A DNA stretch of 5,829 bases from Spirochaetaceae bacterium (lineage in GTDB: Bacteria; Spirochaetota; Spirochaetia; Treponematales; Breznakiellaceae). Below the pieces are notes generated by a model, which did not search any database, was not told the origin of the DNA, and was given only the letters and a program-made list of their open reading frames with translations. The stretch lies in assembly GCA_031255395.1 (NCBI GenBank), contig JAIRSQ010000163.1, positions 1-5,829 on the forward strand. The letters are read 5' to 3'. The stretch's first letter is position 1, and every line of letters starts with the position of its first letter. The position numbers and the translations under genes are program-made. Of this stretch, positions 1-5,829 are shown one piece after another.

Positions 1-954
1 CTGGTTGCGGGCGGACACATTCTGCTAGAGGGCGCGCCGGGTCTTGCCAAGACGCTTGCCGTCAAGCGTCTCGCAGCGATTACCGGACTGGAGTTCAAAC
101 GTATACAGTTTACCGCCGACCTGTTGCCAGCGGATTTGACGGGAACGCTGGTTTGGGAACCGGACAAGGCAGAATTTTCCATGCGAAAGGGGCCTGTTTT
201 CACTAACATCGTGCTGGCGGACGAGATAAACCGCGCCCCCGCGAAGGTGCAGTCAGCGCTGCTTGAAGCGATGGAAGAGTACCAGGTTACTATCGGGGAG
301 CGCACGTGGCCCTTACGCGAGCCTTTTTTCGTGCTTGCAACGCAGAATCCGATGGAGCATGAGGGGACGTATCCGTTGCCGGAAGCCCAACTAGACCGTT
401 TTTTGATGAAAATCAAGATAGATTACCCGCGCGCTGATGAGGAACTGGGCATCGTTCGCCTGAATCGGACGGCGGCGAATCGCGGAAACCGGAGCGGCGG
501 GCAGACGCCGGCTGACGGAGCGGAAAGGACGCTGGGGTCGGAGGCCGTAGCGGCGTTGCGGACGGCGGCGGCGAAGGTTCATGTTGACGAACAGATTGAG
601 CGTTACATCGTGTCGATAGTAGCGGCTACCCGTCCGCCCGCTCCGGGCGAAGTTCGCTCAGGCACGGCCCGCGGCGGCAGAAAGCAGCCGTACGCTCCGG
701 GCGAATTCAAAGGAGAAGGGATATACCGCTATATTTCTTTTGGCGCATCCCCGCGGGCGTCAATCGCGCTGTACCATTGTTCAAAAATCAGGGCGCTTTT
801 TGCAGGCAGCGCGTTTGTCCGGCCTGAAGATGTCAAGACGGCGGCCACGCCGGTGCTACGGCACAGGCTTTCGCTGTCCTACGAGGCGGAAGCGGACGGC
901 CTTGACTCGGACGCCGTGACAGCGCGAATTCTGGCTTCCGTTCCGGCTCCTTAA
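1..954 (+). CDS. MoxR-family AAA+ ATPase, 5' end outside window
   Basis: The frame is open from base 1, so this is the last 317 codons of a gene whose start lies upstream; an internal TTG at 124 would cut off the nucleotide-binding loop and is not the start. MoxR ATPases are AAA+ chaperones that use ATP hydrolysis to mature or activate partner proteins, often ones with von Willebrand A folds. Visible motifs, numbered from the window edge: Walker A GAPGLAKT (11-18), Walker B ending in D74-E75 followed by INRAPAKVQSALLEAMEE, sensor 1 ATQNP (113-117), arginine-finger region PEAQLDRF (R133), and sensor 2 GASPRAS (R252). Two low-complexity stretches stand out: a Gly/Asn/Arg/Ala-rich linker at about 156-182, and an apparent insertion at about 213-241 just before sensor 2. 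The stop is followed after one base by the DUF58 start, the standard partner arrangement. Family certain; target protein unknown. Confidence 0.95.
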   Translation: MVAGGHILLEGAPGLAKTLAVKRLAAITGLEFKRIQFTADLLPADLTGTLVWEPDKAEFSMRKGPVFTNIVLADEINRAPAKVQSALLEAMEEYQVTIGERTWPLREPFFVLATQNPMEHEGTYPLPEAQLDRFLMKIKIDYPRADEELGIVRLNRTAANRGNRSGGQTPADGAERTLGSEAVAALRTAAAKVHVDEQIERYIVSIVAATRPPAPGEVRSGTARGGRKQPYAPGEFKGEGIYRYISFGASPRASIALYHCSKIRALFAGSAFVRPEDVKTAATPVLRHRLSLSYEAEADGLDSDAVTARILASVPAP

Positions 955-955
955 C

Positions 956-1831
956 ATGGAACGCTCGGAACTCCTGCGGCGGATAAACGCGTTTCCTATC
1001 GCGGCCCAGTCCCTTGCGGAAGACCTGTTTGCCGGCGACTTCCGCTCCGTCTTCCGCGGGAACGGCATAGAGTTTGAAGAGGTCAGACACTACGAGCAGG
1101 GGGACGACATCCGCTTCATCGACCGCAACGTGAGCGCCCGTTTCGGCAAGCCCTATGTCAAACTGTATCGCGAAGAGCGGGAACTCTCAGTTTTCGTCGT
1201 GCTTGACTGTTCCGCCTCGATGTTTTCGGGCTGCAAGGGCGCGATAAGCCGTTTTGAACAGGCCCTTCTTGCCGCCGCGCTGACCGGATTTTCCGCCGAG
1301 CGCGCCGGGCAGCGTTTCGGCGCGTTATTTTTTGACAGCGAGATACGCCGCCTGTTCAAGCCGGGAAAAGGCCGTTCCCGACTGATGGCCGTGGTGAGCG
1401 CCGCTCTCGAGGCAAGGCCGCTCGGTCGCGGCAGCGCACTGTCTCTGGCGATACGCGGGGCGGGAAGCGCACTTAAACGGCGCGGCCTGGTTGTCATAAT
1501 ATCCGACTTCCGCTGTCCCGCGTGGGACGATGGCCTGGGCGCCGTAGCCGGAAGACATGACTTTATTGCCGTCAGAATCAGCGACCCGCTGGATTACGAG
1601 TTTCCCGGACTGGGACTGCTCACCGTGGAAGACCCCGAAACCGGCATGACAATACAGGCGCCGACCGGATTTTCGTCGTTCCGTCGCGCTTTTAGAAAAT
1701 GGAACGAGGAACAGGCCGCCGCGTGGAGGGATTCATGCCGCAGGCTAGGCATCGCAAGGCTGGAACTTTCAACCGCGGACGACGCCCACGCCGCCTTAAA
1801 AGCCTTTTTTCAAGGACGGAAAAAACGATGA
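956..1831 (+). CDS. DUF58 (vWA-like) soluble protein, MoxR partner
   Basis: A 291-residue protein with the DUF58 signature at 35-62 (GNGIEF, RHYEQGDD, then IDRNVSAR) followed by a von Willebrand A-like core: a hydrophobic strand running into D84-C-S86-A-S88, which resembles the metal-binding DxSxS motif, FGALFFDSE at about 121-129 and VVIISDF at 179-185. No signal peptide or membrane segment is visible, so this is the short cytosolic form. DUF58 genes commonly follow moxR in operons that also carry BatA/BatB-type vWA proteins; the role is thought to be as substrate or adaptor of MoxR, but is not well defined. The ATG lies one base after the moxR stop and no clear Shine-Dalgarno sequence precedes it, which suggests translational coupling. 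Residue 57 is Arg where the family usually has Trp. The C-terminus ends in a typical basic tail (GRKKR). Confidence 0.9.
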   Translation: MERSELLRRINAFPIAAQSLAEDLFAGDFRSVFRGNGIEFEEVRHYEQGDDIRFIDRNVSARFGKPYVKLYREERELSVFVVLDCSASMFSGCKGAISRFEQALLAAALTGFSAERAGQRFGALFFDSEIRRLFKPGKGRSRLMAVVSAALEARPLGRGSALSLAIRGAGSALKRRGLVVIISDFRCPAWDDGLGAVAGRHDFIAVRISDPLDYEFPGLGLLTVEDPETGMTIQAPTGFSSFRRAFRKWNEEQAAAWRDSCRRLGIARLELSTADDAHAALKAFFQGRKKR

Positions 1832-1884
1832 CGGGGCATTCCGCCGGCCGGCGGCAAAAATCCGCCGCGCAGTCGCGCCTCTAG
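1828..1884 (+). pseudogene. 18-codon ORF overlapping the DUF58 stop; possible remnant of the next operon gene
   Basis: An ATG overlaps the DUF58 stop codon as ATGA, the classic coupling arrangement, and an AAGGA at 1812-1816 sits 11 nt upstream as a possible ribosome-binding site. The frame ends after 18 codons at a TAG (1882-1884). The peptide is short and basic (MTGHSAGRRQKSAAQSRL) and resembles no family I know, though a basic start of this kind could be the n-region of a signal peptide. In related operons a membrane or vWA gene usually follows DUF58. I infer, weakly, that this is the start of such a gene whose rest was lost when the convergent pfkA end came to lie here. It may equally be chance. 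Confidence 0.2.
1841..1867. repeat. overlapping GC-rich inverted repeats in the convergent gap
   Basis: The 118-bp gap between DUF58 and the pfkA stop contains a perfect 14-bp palindrome, CCGCCGGCCGGCGG (1841-1854). Its right half can instead pair with CCGCCG at 1862-1867, giving CGGCGG / CCGCCG around a CAAAAAT loop. The two hairpins are mutually exclusive. Neither is followed by a T run on either strand, so they are not canonical intrinsic terminators, although the position between converging genes would suit bidirectional termination. The rest of the gap (1885-1949) is C-rich on the + strand and holds nothing I recognise. Confidence 0.45.
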
Positions 1885-1949
1885 GCAACATAACCCTCGT
1901 GCCGGCCCCTCCCCTCTTCCGCGCAGCCTTTTGCCGTCCGTTGCCGCCG

Positions 1950-3323
1950 CTAGCGCTTGGGCTTGTAGTAGCCGCCGTCCCTAAAGTCGACGTTCGCCGA
2001 AGCGTTAGTCATTAAAATTGGCTGGTGGGTAGCGTCCAGAGTGTCGCGCCAAAGACTTGATTCCGGATCGACATGGCTGCGGCGCGATACGGCGGCCTTT
2101 ATCGGCAGGTGGACGAATTCGTTGTTCACGAGGCCGATTACGACCTTCGTTTTTCCCGCCATGGCCGCGTGAACGGCCGCGTTGCCAAGCCTGTCGCAAT
2201 ATATCGAGTCGACCGGAACCGCCACTGAGGAGCGCACCTGATAGCTTGGATCAATATATTTTAACGTTATTTCCATGCCGATCTTTTTAAAATGGTCTTC
2301 GATTTTTTGCTTTAGATAGGTGCCCACATCGACCATTTTAAGGTTGCCCGAAGCGTCTTTGCCTGAATGTTTGGCAAGTTTGTCCTGTAACGCGCCTTCG
2401 GCTACGATTATGACGGCGTGTTTCCTGTTACGCAGCCGCCGTTCAAGGTGCTCAAAGAAGCCGTTGGGTCCGTCAAGATCGAAAGGAACTTCGGGGATCA
2501 GCACAAAGTTTACTTCATGGCTTGCAAGAGCGGTATGAGCGGCGATAAAGCCCGATTCCCGCCCCATTACCTTGACCATGCCGATACCGTTGGACTGGGA
2601 CTTGGCTTCCATGTGGGCGGACGCCACCGCTTCGACTGCCCGCGCGACCGCCGTGTCGAACCCGAAAGACTTCTGGATGAATGAAAAATCGTTGTCAACG
2701 GTTTTAGGGATGCCGACGCAGGATATTTTAAGGTGGCGGCGGTCTATTTCGTCCGCAATGTCAAGGCTGCCGCGCTGCGTGCCGTCTCCTCCTATCGTAA
2801 ATAGGATGTTAAGGTTGAGCTGTTCAATGGCGTCAACGATCTTTGACACCTCCTGGCCGCCGCCCCGCGAGGTTCCGAGCACAGTGCCGCCGATTTTGTG
2901 AATATCGTCGACAAAATCCAGCGAAAGTTCCCGTGTCGGATGGCTGTACTCCGGCAGGAAGCCTTTGTAGCCGTAGCTGATGCCGGTAATGCGCCTGACA
3001 CGGTAATGGTACCACAGGCACCGCACGATGGCCCTAATAACGTCGTTGATGCCCGGACAGAGGCCGCCGCACGTTACGATGCCGGCGTGGACATGCTCCG
3101 GCATAAAATATATCATCTCGCGCGGACCGGCTTTTTCCAGTACCATGCTCCGGTCAATGGCGGGCTGTTCGCCAAGTTTAACGTCCAGTTCCAGCCGGAT
3201 AAGGTCTTCGTCCGAAACATAATTGGCAATAAAATCGCCTCGTTTCATCGACATGGTTATAGGGGAGCGAATATTCCGCGGCCCCAGTTCTTCAATGGTA
3301 AAATTCAATTTGTCATCACTCAT
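1950..3323 (-). CDS. pfkA: 6-phosphofructokinase, long clade-X type, predicted ATP-dependent
   Basis: A 457-residue enzyme that phosphorylates fructose 6-phosphate to the 1,6-bisphosphate in glycolysis, in the cytoplasm. An N-terminal extension of about 78 residues precedes the catalytic core, as in spirochaete, plant and trypanosome enzymes. Core motifs: [14 protein letters not shown] (81-94), YGYKGF (117-122), TSRGGG (151-156), [11 protein letters not shown] (175-185), GIPKTVDND (204-212, with D210 matching the catalytic base Asp127 of E. coli), and [12 protein letters not shown] (250-261). Phosphoryl-donor choice is usually read from two positions: G181 (E. coli Gly104) favours ATP, while K207 (E. 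coli Gly124) is the residue seen in PPi enzymes. Gly plus Lys is the combination known from ATP-dependent clade-X enzymes such as trypanosomal PFK, hence the ATP call. The ATG follows a strong GGAGG. It lies 62 bp after rpsA on the same strand and converges on the DUF58 operon. Confidence 0.93.
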   Translation of the reverse strand: MSDDKLNFTIEELGPRNIRSPITMSMKRGDFIANYVSDEDLIRLELDVKLGEQPAIDRSMVLEKAGPREMIYFMPEHVHAGIVTCGGLCPGINDVIRAIVRCLWYHYRVRRITGISYGYKGFLPEYSHPTRELSLDFVDDIHKIGGTVLGTSRGGGQEVSKIVDAIEQLNLNILFTIGGDGTQRGSLDIADEIDRRHLKISCVGIPKTVDNDFSFIQKSFGFDTAVARAVEAVASAHMEAKSQSNGIGMVKVMGRESGFIAAHTALASHEVNFVLIPEVPFDLDGPNGFFEHLERRLRNRKHAVIIVAEGALQDKLAKHSGKDASGNLKMVDVGTYLKQKIEDHFKKIGMEITLKYIDPSYQVRSSVAVPVDSIYCDRLGNAAVHAAMAGKTKVVIGLVNNEFVHLPIKAAVSRRSHVDPESSLWRDTLDATHQPILMTNASANVDFRDGGYYKPKR

Positions 3324-3327
3324 AACG

Positions 3328-3332
3328 CCTCC
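3328..3332 (-). promoter_or_regulatory. Shine-Dalgarno site of pfkA
   Basis: On the - strand CGGAGG ends 4 nt before the pfkA ATG. It is the best ribosome-binding site in the window and fixes this start. The short spacing is slightly below the optimum. Confidence 0.75.
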
Positions 3333-3345
3333 GTTAACAACAAGA

Positions 3346-3364
3346 TAAGGGATATTAGCCCTTA
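3346..3364 (-). other. hairpin in the rpsA-pfkA gap
   Basis: TAAGGG and CCCTTA form a perfect 6-bp stem around a 7-nt loop (CTAATAT on the - strand), 22 nt after the rpsA stop and 22 nt before the pfkA start. The downstream sequence TCTTGTTGTT is T-rich but interrupted, so it could at best be a weak or attenuating terminator that lowers pfkA transcription relative to rpsA; it might also protect an RNA end after processing. The loop contains TAATAT, which resembles a -10 box, but no -35 hexamer sits 16-18 nt upstream, so I do not call a promoter. Confidence 0.4.
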
Positions 3365-3385
3365 ACGTTTACCGTTCGGCGACCG

Positions 3386-5110
3386 CTACCGTTTCCGCGA
3401 TTTGAGCATATCTCCCAAGGTAAACGTAGAATCGCCCGCTTCTTCGGCGGCCATGTACCTCAAAATTTCGTCCCGCTGAGCTTTTTTCTTGTAGTCCCGC
3501 ACAGAAAAGGCGGCTTTTCGTTTTTCGGGCTGCACTTCTATAAGAACGGCGTTTACCTTGTCGCCGACCTTGTAGTTTTTGAGAGCGTCGTCCGTGCTCG
3601 CGTCTTTTTTTTCGGCAAGGTTGGACTTGTGTATCAAGCCTTCAATGCCGCCCGGAATCTTGATGAAAACGCCGAAATCGGTAACGGAGCTGACCTCGCC
3701 CTCTATAGCGTCGCCCGGCTTGTAGGCGTCGGCAAAACTGCGCCACGGGTCGTCGGTAAGCTGTTTTACGCCGAGCCTCACGTTCCTGCTCTTTCCGTCC
3801 GCGCTAAGCACGATGACTTCGATTTCCTCGCCCGTTTTAAGCTCGGCGCTGGGATATTTGACTTTTTTCGTCCAAGACAGATCGTCGCAGTGCAGAAACC
3901 CGTCTATGCCTTCTTCCAGTTGGACGAAGGCTCCTGTGTTTGTGATTTTTACGATTTTGCGTTTAAGGCGCGCTCCCGGCGGGTAGCGTTCCGCTATGTC
4001 CGACCACGGGTTTACCTTGACCTGTTTGAGGCCCAGCGAGACGCGCCCTGCCTGCAAATCGTATCCCAGTATCATGCATTCTACTTCGTCTCCTATGCTC
4101 ACGATGTCACCAGGTTTTTGCACTTTTTTGACCCATGAAAACTCTGAGATGTGCGCCAGCCCCTCAATGCCCTCTTCCAGTTCGATGAATGCGCCAAAGT
4201 CCGTCAGTTTGGTAACTCTGCCCTTGACCACGTCATTTACATGGTATTTGTCCTCGAAATGCACCCACGGGTCGTCCGTAAAATGCTTTAACGAAAGGTT
4301 GATATGCTTTTCCTGCGGGTCTATTTTGATCACCTTGACCCTGATCTTCTGTCCGCGCTTTACAAAATCTTTGGGGCGCATGACGTGTCCCCAGCTCATG
4401 TCATGGATGTGGAGAAGCCCGTCAAAGCCGCCCAGATCGACGAACGCTCCGAACGAGGTGAAGGACTTTACAACGCCGTCAAGTTCCGTCCCGACCGGAA
4501 TCGTTGCAAAGAATTCGGAACGCTTGTTTTCGACCGTTTCTTCCAACAGTTTTCTGCGATTTACGATTATGTTGAGTTTGCCGTCCGAATAGAGCCGCTC
4601 TATATAGACGTCCAGCGTCTGCCCTATCATGCTTTCCGGTTTTTCAATACGTTTGACATCAGTCTGGCTTATCGGCATGAACGCGCGGGCGCCGCCCGCG
4701 AGACTTACATCGTAGCCGCCCTTTACGGTCTTTTCGATGGCGCCTTTGACAGGCAAATGTTCGTTAAAAGCGCGTTTAATCTCTCGCCAGGCGAGTTTTT
4801 CGTCCGCTTTTCGTTTTGAGACGACCACCTCGCCGTATTTATTCTCTTTTTTTTCGAGAATCACCGAGACGGCGTCGCCAACTTGGGGAACACCCGTAAA
4901 CTCCCCGATGGGAATTTTCCCTTCCGATTTGTAATTAACATTAACAAAGACCTGGTCGGCCGTAACCTGCAAAACAGTGCCCATAACAAGCTGGCCTTCT
5001 TCCAACAATTCAAGCGCCTTGAGATACTCTTCCTGCAACTGCGTCTGGGACCCCTCGTCAGGGGAGTCTATCCTTCCGTCCGCTTCCGTTTCCGTTTCCA
5101 TCTGACCCAT
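3386..5110 (-). CDS. rpsA: 30S ribosomal protein S1
   Basis: A 574-residue protein that binds mRNA at the 30S subunit and helps initiation on leaders with structure or weak Shine-Dalgarno sites. Six S1 (OB-fold) repeats are visible at about 39-101, 119-186, 206-275, 293-362, 379-449 and 466-537. The last four carry the canonical signature (FGAFVDL, FGAFIEL, TGAFVQL, FGVFIKI, each followed by a GLLHI-like strand); the first two are diverged, as expected for the ribosome-binding repeats. Repeats 3-6 are joined by a recurring linker with DDPW or NPW followed by an aromatic/acidic helix. A short C-terminal tail ends in TLGDMLKSRKR. The N-terminal 20 residues are acidic and low-complexity and overlap cmk by 53 nt in the +1 frame. 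The start is supported by AAGGA 6 nt upstream and by a TGA in the same frame only two codons before the ATG. Probably co-transcribed with cmk and pfkA. Confidence 0.96.
   Translation of the reverse strand: MGQMETETEADGRIDSPDEGSQTQLQEEYLKALELLEEGQLVMGTVLQVTADQVFVNVNYKSEGKIPIGEFTGVPQVGDAVSVILEKKENKYGEVVVSKRKADEKLAWREIKRAFNEHLPVKGAIEKTVKGGYDVSLAGGARAFMPISQTDVKRIEKPESMIGQTLDVYIERLYSDGKLNIIVNRRKLLEETVENKRSEFFATIPVGTELDGVVKSFTSFGAFVDLGGFDGLLHIHDMSWGHVMRPKDFVKRGQKIRVKVIKIDPQEKHINLSLKHFTDDPWVHFEDKYHVNDVVKGRVTKLTDFGAFIELEEGIEGLAHISEFSWVKKVQKPGDIVSIGDEVECMILGYDLQAGRVSLGLKQVKVNPWSDIAERYPPGARLKRKIVKITNTGAFVQLEEGIDGFLHCDDLSWTKKVKYPSAELKTGEEIEVIVLSADGKSRNVRLGVKQLTDDPWRSFADAYKPGDAIEGEVSSVTDFGVFIKIPGGIEGLIHKSNLAEKKDASTDDALKNYKVGDKVNAVLIEVQPEKRKAAFSVRDYKKKAQRDEILRYMAAEEAGDSTFTLGDMLKSRKR
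5051..5064 (-). other. small GC-rich hairpin around the cmk stop codon
   Basis: On the - strand CCCCT (5064-5060) pairs perfectly with AGGGG (5055-5051) around a GACG tetraloop; the cmk stop TGA straddles stem and loop. A 5-bp stem is modest, and it would already be melted when a ribosome has the CCC codon in its P site, so it is not a normal downstream frameshift stimulator. It could slow the approaching ribosome. Chance is possible. Confidence 0.35.
5057..5063 (-). other. candidate +1 frameshift site CCC TGA C at the cmk stop
   Basis: The cmk frame ends GAT AGA CTC CCC TGA, followed by C. A tRNA-Pro on CCC can re-pair with the overlapping CCT after a +1 slip, and the next codon is then GAC, residue 18 of S1, in the open rpsA frame. 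CCC TGA is a known type of +1 slippery site and TGA followed by C is a poor termination context, as in the prfB (RF2) frameshift CTT TGA C. An AAGGA lies a few bases upstream, but farther away than the stimulatory element in prfB. The product would be 794 residues: Cmk 1-237 joined to S1 18-574. Whether slippage occurs cannot be seen from sequence. Confidence 0.3.
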
Positions 5111-5771
5111 GGTTCATCCTTATTGATCGTATTATCCTTTCCAATTTCTCATAAACTTGGTTTATCGTCAAGTATGACGTGTCAATATATGTAACGCCGG
5201 CCGCGAGTTTCAGGCTGCCTTCGGGCTTGTTCCTGTCCATGCTGTCGCGGATTTCTATGGAACGGCGTATTTCGTCAAGACCGAGTTCCGAAACGCGCTG
5301 GTCGAAACGCCGCTTGGCCCGCGATTCCGGCGAGGCGTCGAGGTAGAACCGCGCCTCCGCGTCCGGGAAAACGACCGTGGTCATGTCGCGGCCTTCCACG
5401 ATTACATCGCGCTTTTCGGCAATCAGCTTTATCATGCCATTGACGACGCGGCGCACCGGCACGTTGGCCGACACCTGGGACACCGAACGGTCAATACTGT
5501 CGCCGCGGAGCAACGCGCCGACATCCTCGCCGTCGAGGAACACCGAGCCATCCCTGTAGTCTATGTTCGCTGAGCGGGCAACATTCACTACGGCGTCGCC
5601 GTCCAGCGGGTCAATGCCGCGCCTTACGCAGGCGAGCGTAACGGCGCGGTACAGGCTACCGGAATTGACGTAAACGAACCGCCTTCCGCCTGAAAGCTCC
5701 AGACGCCGCGCCAGCGTCTCCGCCATCGTACTTTTGCCCGACCCTGCCGGCCCGTCAATCGCCACAACCAT
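5058..5771 (-). CDS. cmk: cytidylate kinase (CMP/dCMP kinase)
   Basis: A 237-residue cytoplasmic enzyme that transfers phosphate from ATP to CMP or dCMP, recycling pyrimidine nucleotides. Visible features: P-loop GPAGSGKS (7-14) directly at the N-terminus, nucleotide-binding NSGSLYRAVTL (36-46), the family stretch VEGRDMTTVVFPDA (125-138), the RDSMDRNKPEGSL segment (175-187) and a C-terminal DTSYLTINQVYEKL (197-210). The E. coli enzyme is 227 residues, so the length is normal; the kinase fold should end near residue 217. The last 19 residues are a Gly/Asn/Ser-rich, flexible tail encoded in the overlap with rpsA, linker-like in composition. The ATG gives exactly the expected MxxAIDGPAGSGKS start. 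In T. pallidum, as I recall, Cmk and S1 are one polypeptide; here they are in different frames. Confidence 0.95.
   Translation of the reverse strand: MVVAIDGPAGSGKSTMAETLARRLELSGGRRFVYVNSGSLYRAVTLACVRRGIDPLDGDAVVNVARSANIDYRDGSVFLDGEDVGALLRGDSIDRSVSQVSANVPVRRVVNGMIKLIAEKRDVIVEGRDMTTVVFPDAEARFYLDASPESRAKRRFDQRVSELGLDEIRRSIEIRDSMDRNKPEGSLKLAAGVTYIDTSYLTINQVYEKLERIIRSIRMNHGSDGNGNGSGRKDRLP
5074..5099 (-). repeat. hexanucleotide repeat in the cmk/rpsA overlap
   Basis: On the + strand TTCCGT occurs at 5074-5079, 5084-5089 and 5090-5095, followed by TTCC. The last two copies and the partial one are in tandem. In the cmk frame this encodes alternating Gly-Asn/Ser and in the rpsA frame alternating Glu-Thr/Ala. 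The unit is a multiple of three, so gain or loss of copies would keep both frames. Confidence 0.55.
5117..5121 (-). promoter_or_regulatory. Shine-Dalgarno site of rpsA inside cmk
   Basis: AAGGA on the - strand lies 6 nt before the rpsA ATG and inside the cmk coding region. It supports independent initiation of S1, which matters for judging whether S1 is also made as a fusion. Confidence 0.65.
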
Positions 5772-5781
5772 TGCACGCAGA

Positions 5782-5786
5782 CCCTT
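5782..5786 (-). promoter_or_regulatory. possible Shine-Dalgarno site of cmk
   Basis: AAGGG on the - strand lies 10 nt before the cmk ATG, a slightly long spacing. No better candidate is present in the 24-nt gap to the upstream stop codon. Confidence 0.4.
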
Positions 5787-5795
5787 CGTGCCAGT

Positions 5796-5829
5796 TTAGC
5801 GCTCCGCTCCCGCTATGGCTAGATATCCC
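5796..5829 (-). CDS. C-terminal end of an unidentified upstream gene (partial)
   Basis: Upstream of cmk on the same strand, and in the same frame, a run of codons reading GYLAIAGAER ends at a TAA (5796-5798), 24 nt before the cmk ATG. Of the other two frames one has an early stop and one reads into cmk out of frame, so this is the most likely gene end. Ten residues are too few to name a family. If real, cmk is not the first gene of its operon and the promoter lies outside the window. Confidence 0.35.
   Translation of the reverse strand, partial: GYLAIAGAER

Noticed and set aside
124..954. TTG at 124 as the moxR start
   Set aside because: The frame is open to base 1 and the Walker A motif lies upstream at 31-54, so the true start is outside the window.
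1153..1558. Two - strand ORFs of 114 and 77 codons opposite DUF58
   Set aside because: Arg/Ala/Ser-rich composition typical of antisense frames in GC-rich genes, with no motif.
1830..2014. Open third frame after DUF58 with a hydrophobic stretch, possibly a membrane protein
   Set aside because: It lacks its own start and ribosome-binding site, and the hydrophobic part is antisense to the conserved end of pfkA. It is mentioned only as weak context for the truncated operon.
3351..3357. TAATAT on the - strand as a -10 box of a pfkA promoter
   Set aside because: No -35 hexamer at the right distance and it lies in the loop of the hairpin.
2898..3365. 155-codon + strand ORF opposite pfkA
   Set aside because: It lies antisense to the N-terminal half of a well-conserved enzyme, has no recognisable motif and no ribosome-binding site I could see. 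It is explained by the codon bias of pfkA.
3629..4819. Three + strand ORFs (169, 198 and 171 codons) opposite rpsA
   Set aside because: They overlap one another in different frames and all lie antisense to the S1 repeats. Their apparent similarity comes from the repeated S1 domains on the other strand.
4000..5000. Repeated protein segments in rpsA as a sign of recent duplication or a repeat array
   Set aside because: They are the ordinary S1 domain repeats and diverge strongly at the nucleotide level.

Overview
The window looks like a piece of a spirochaete chromosome, most likely Treponema-like (termite-gut or rumen-type treponemes of moderate to high GC come to mind). Three things point there: cmk lies directly upstream of, and overlaps, rpsA (my recollection is that Treponema pallidum carries these as one fused gene); the phosphofructokinase is of the long, trypanosome/plant-like 'clade X' type found in spirochaetes; and a MoxR ATPase is paired with a short soluble DUF58 protein. 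The base composition is fairly GC-rich by eye. The placement is an inference from gene content, not from a database match.

Layout. Left part, + strand (1-1831): the 3' part of a MoxR-family AAA+ ATPase gene, whose start lies outside the window, followed after a single base by a DUF58 gene. This is the usual chaperone-like MoxR/DUF58 pair. A start codon with a ribosome-binding site overlaps the DUF58 stop codon (ATGA) but opens only an 18-codon frame, so the operon seems to end in a remnant here. A 118-bp GC-rich gap with overlapping inverted repeats separates it from the convergent genes. Right part, - strand (1950-5829): read in the direction of transcription, the last codons of an unidentified gene, then cmk (CMP kinase), rpsA (ribosomal protein S1, six S1 domains), a 62-bp gap with a small hairpin, and pfkA (6-phosphofructokinase, predicted ATP-dependent). 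These are housekeeping genes for pyrimidine nucleotide supply, translation initiation and glycolysis, and look co-transcribed.

The most interesting spot is the cmk/rpsA junction. The two frames overlap by 53 nt. The cmk frame ends in CCC TGA C, a sequence suited to +1 ribosomal slippage, and a +1 shift there leads exactly into the rpsA frame. It would give a 794-residue Cmk-S1 fusion joined by a Gly/Asn-rich linker. At the same time rpsA keeps its own ribosome-binding site and ATG. This may be a split or intermediate form of the fusion seen in other treponemes, a programmed frameshift, or an assembly error in a C run. No mobile element, CRISPR array or RNA gene was recognised, and no gap exceeds 300 bp.
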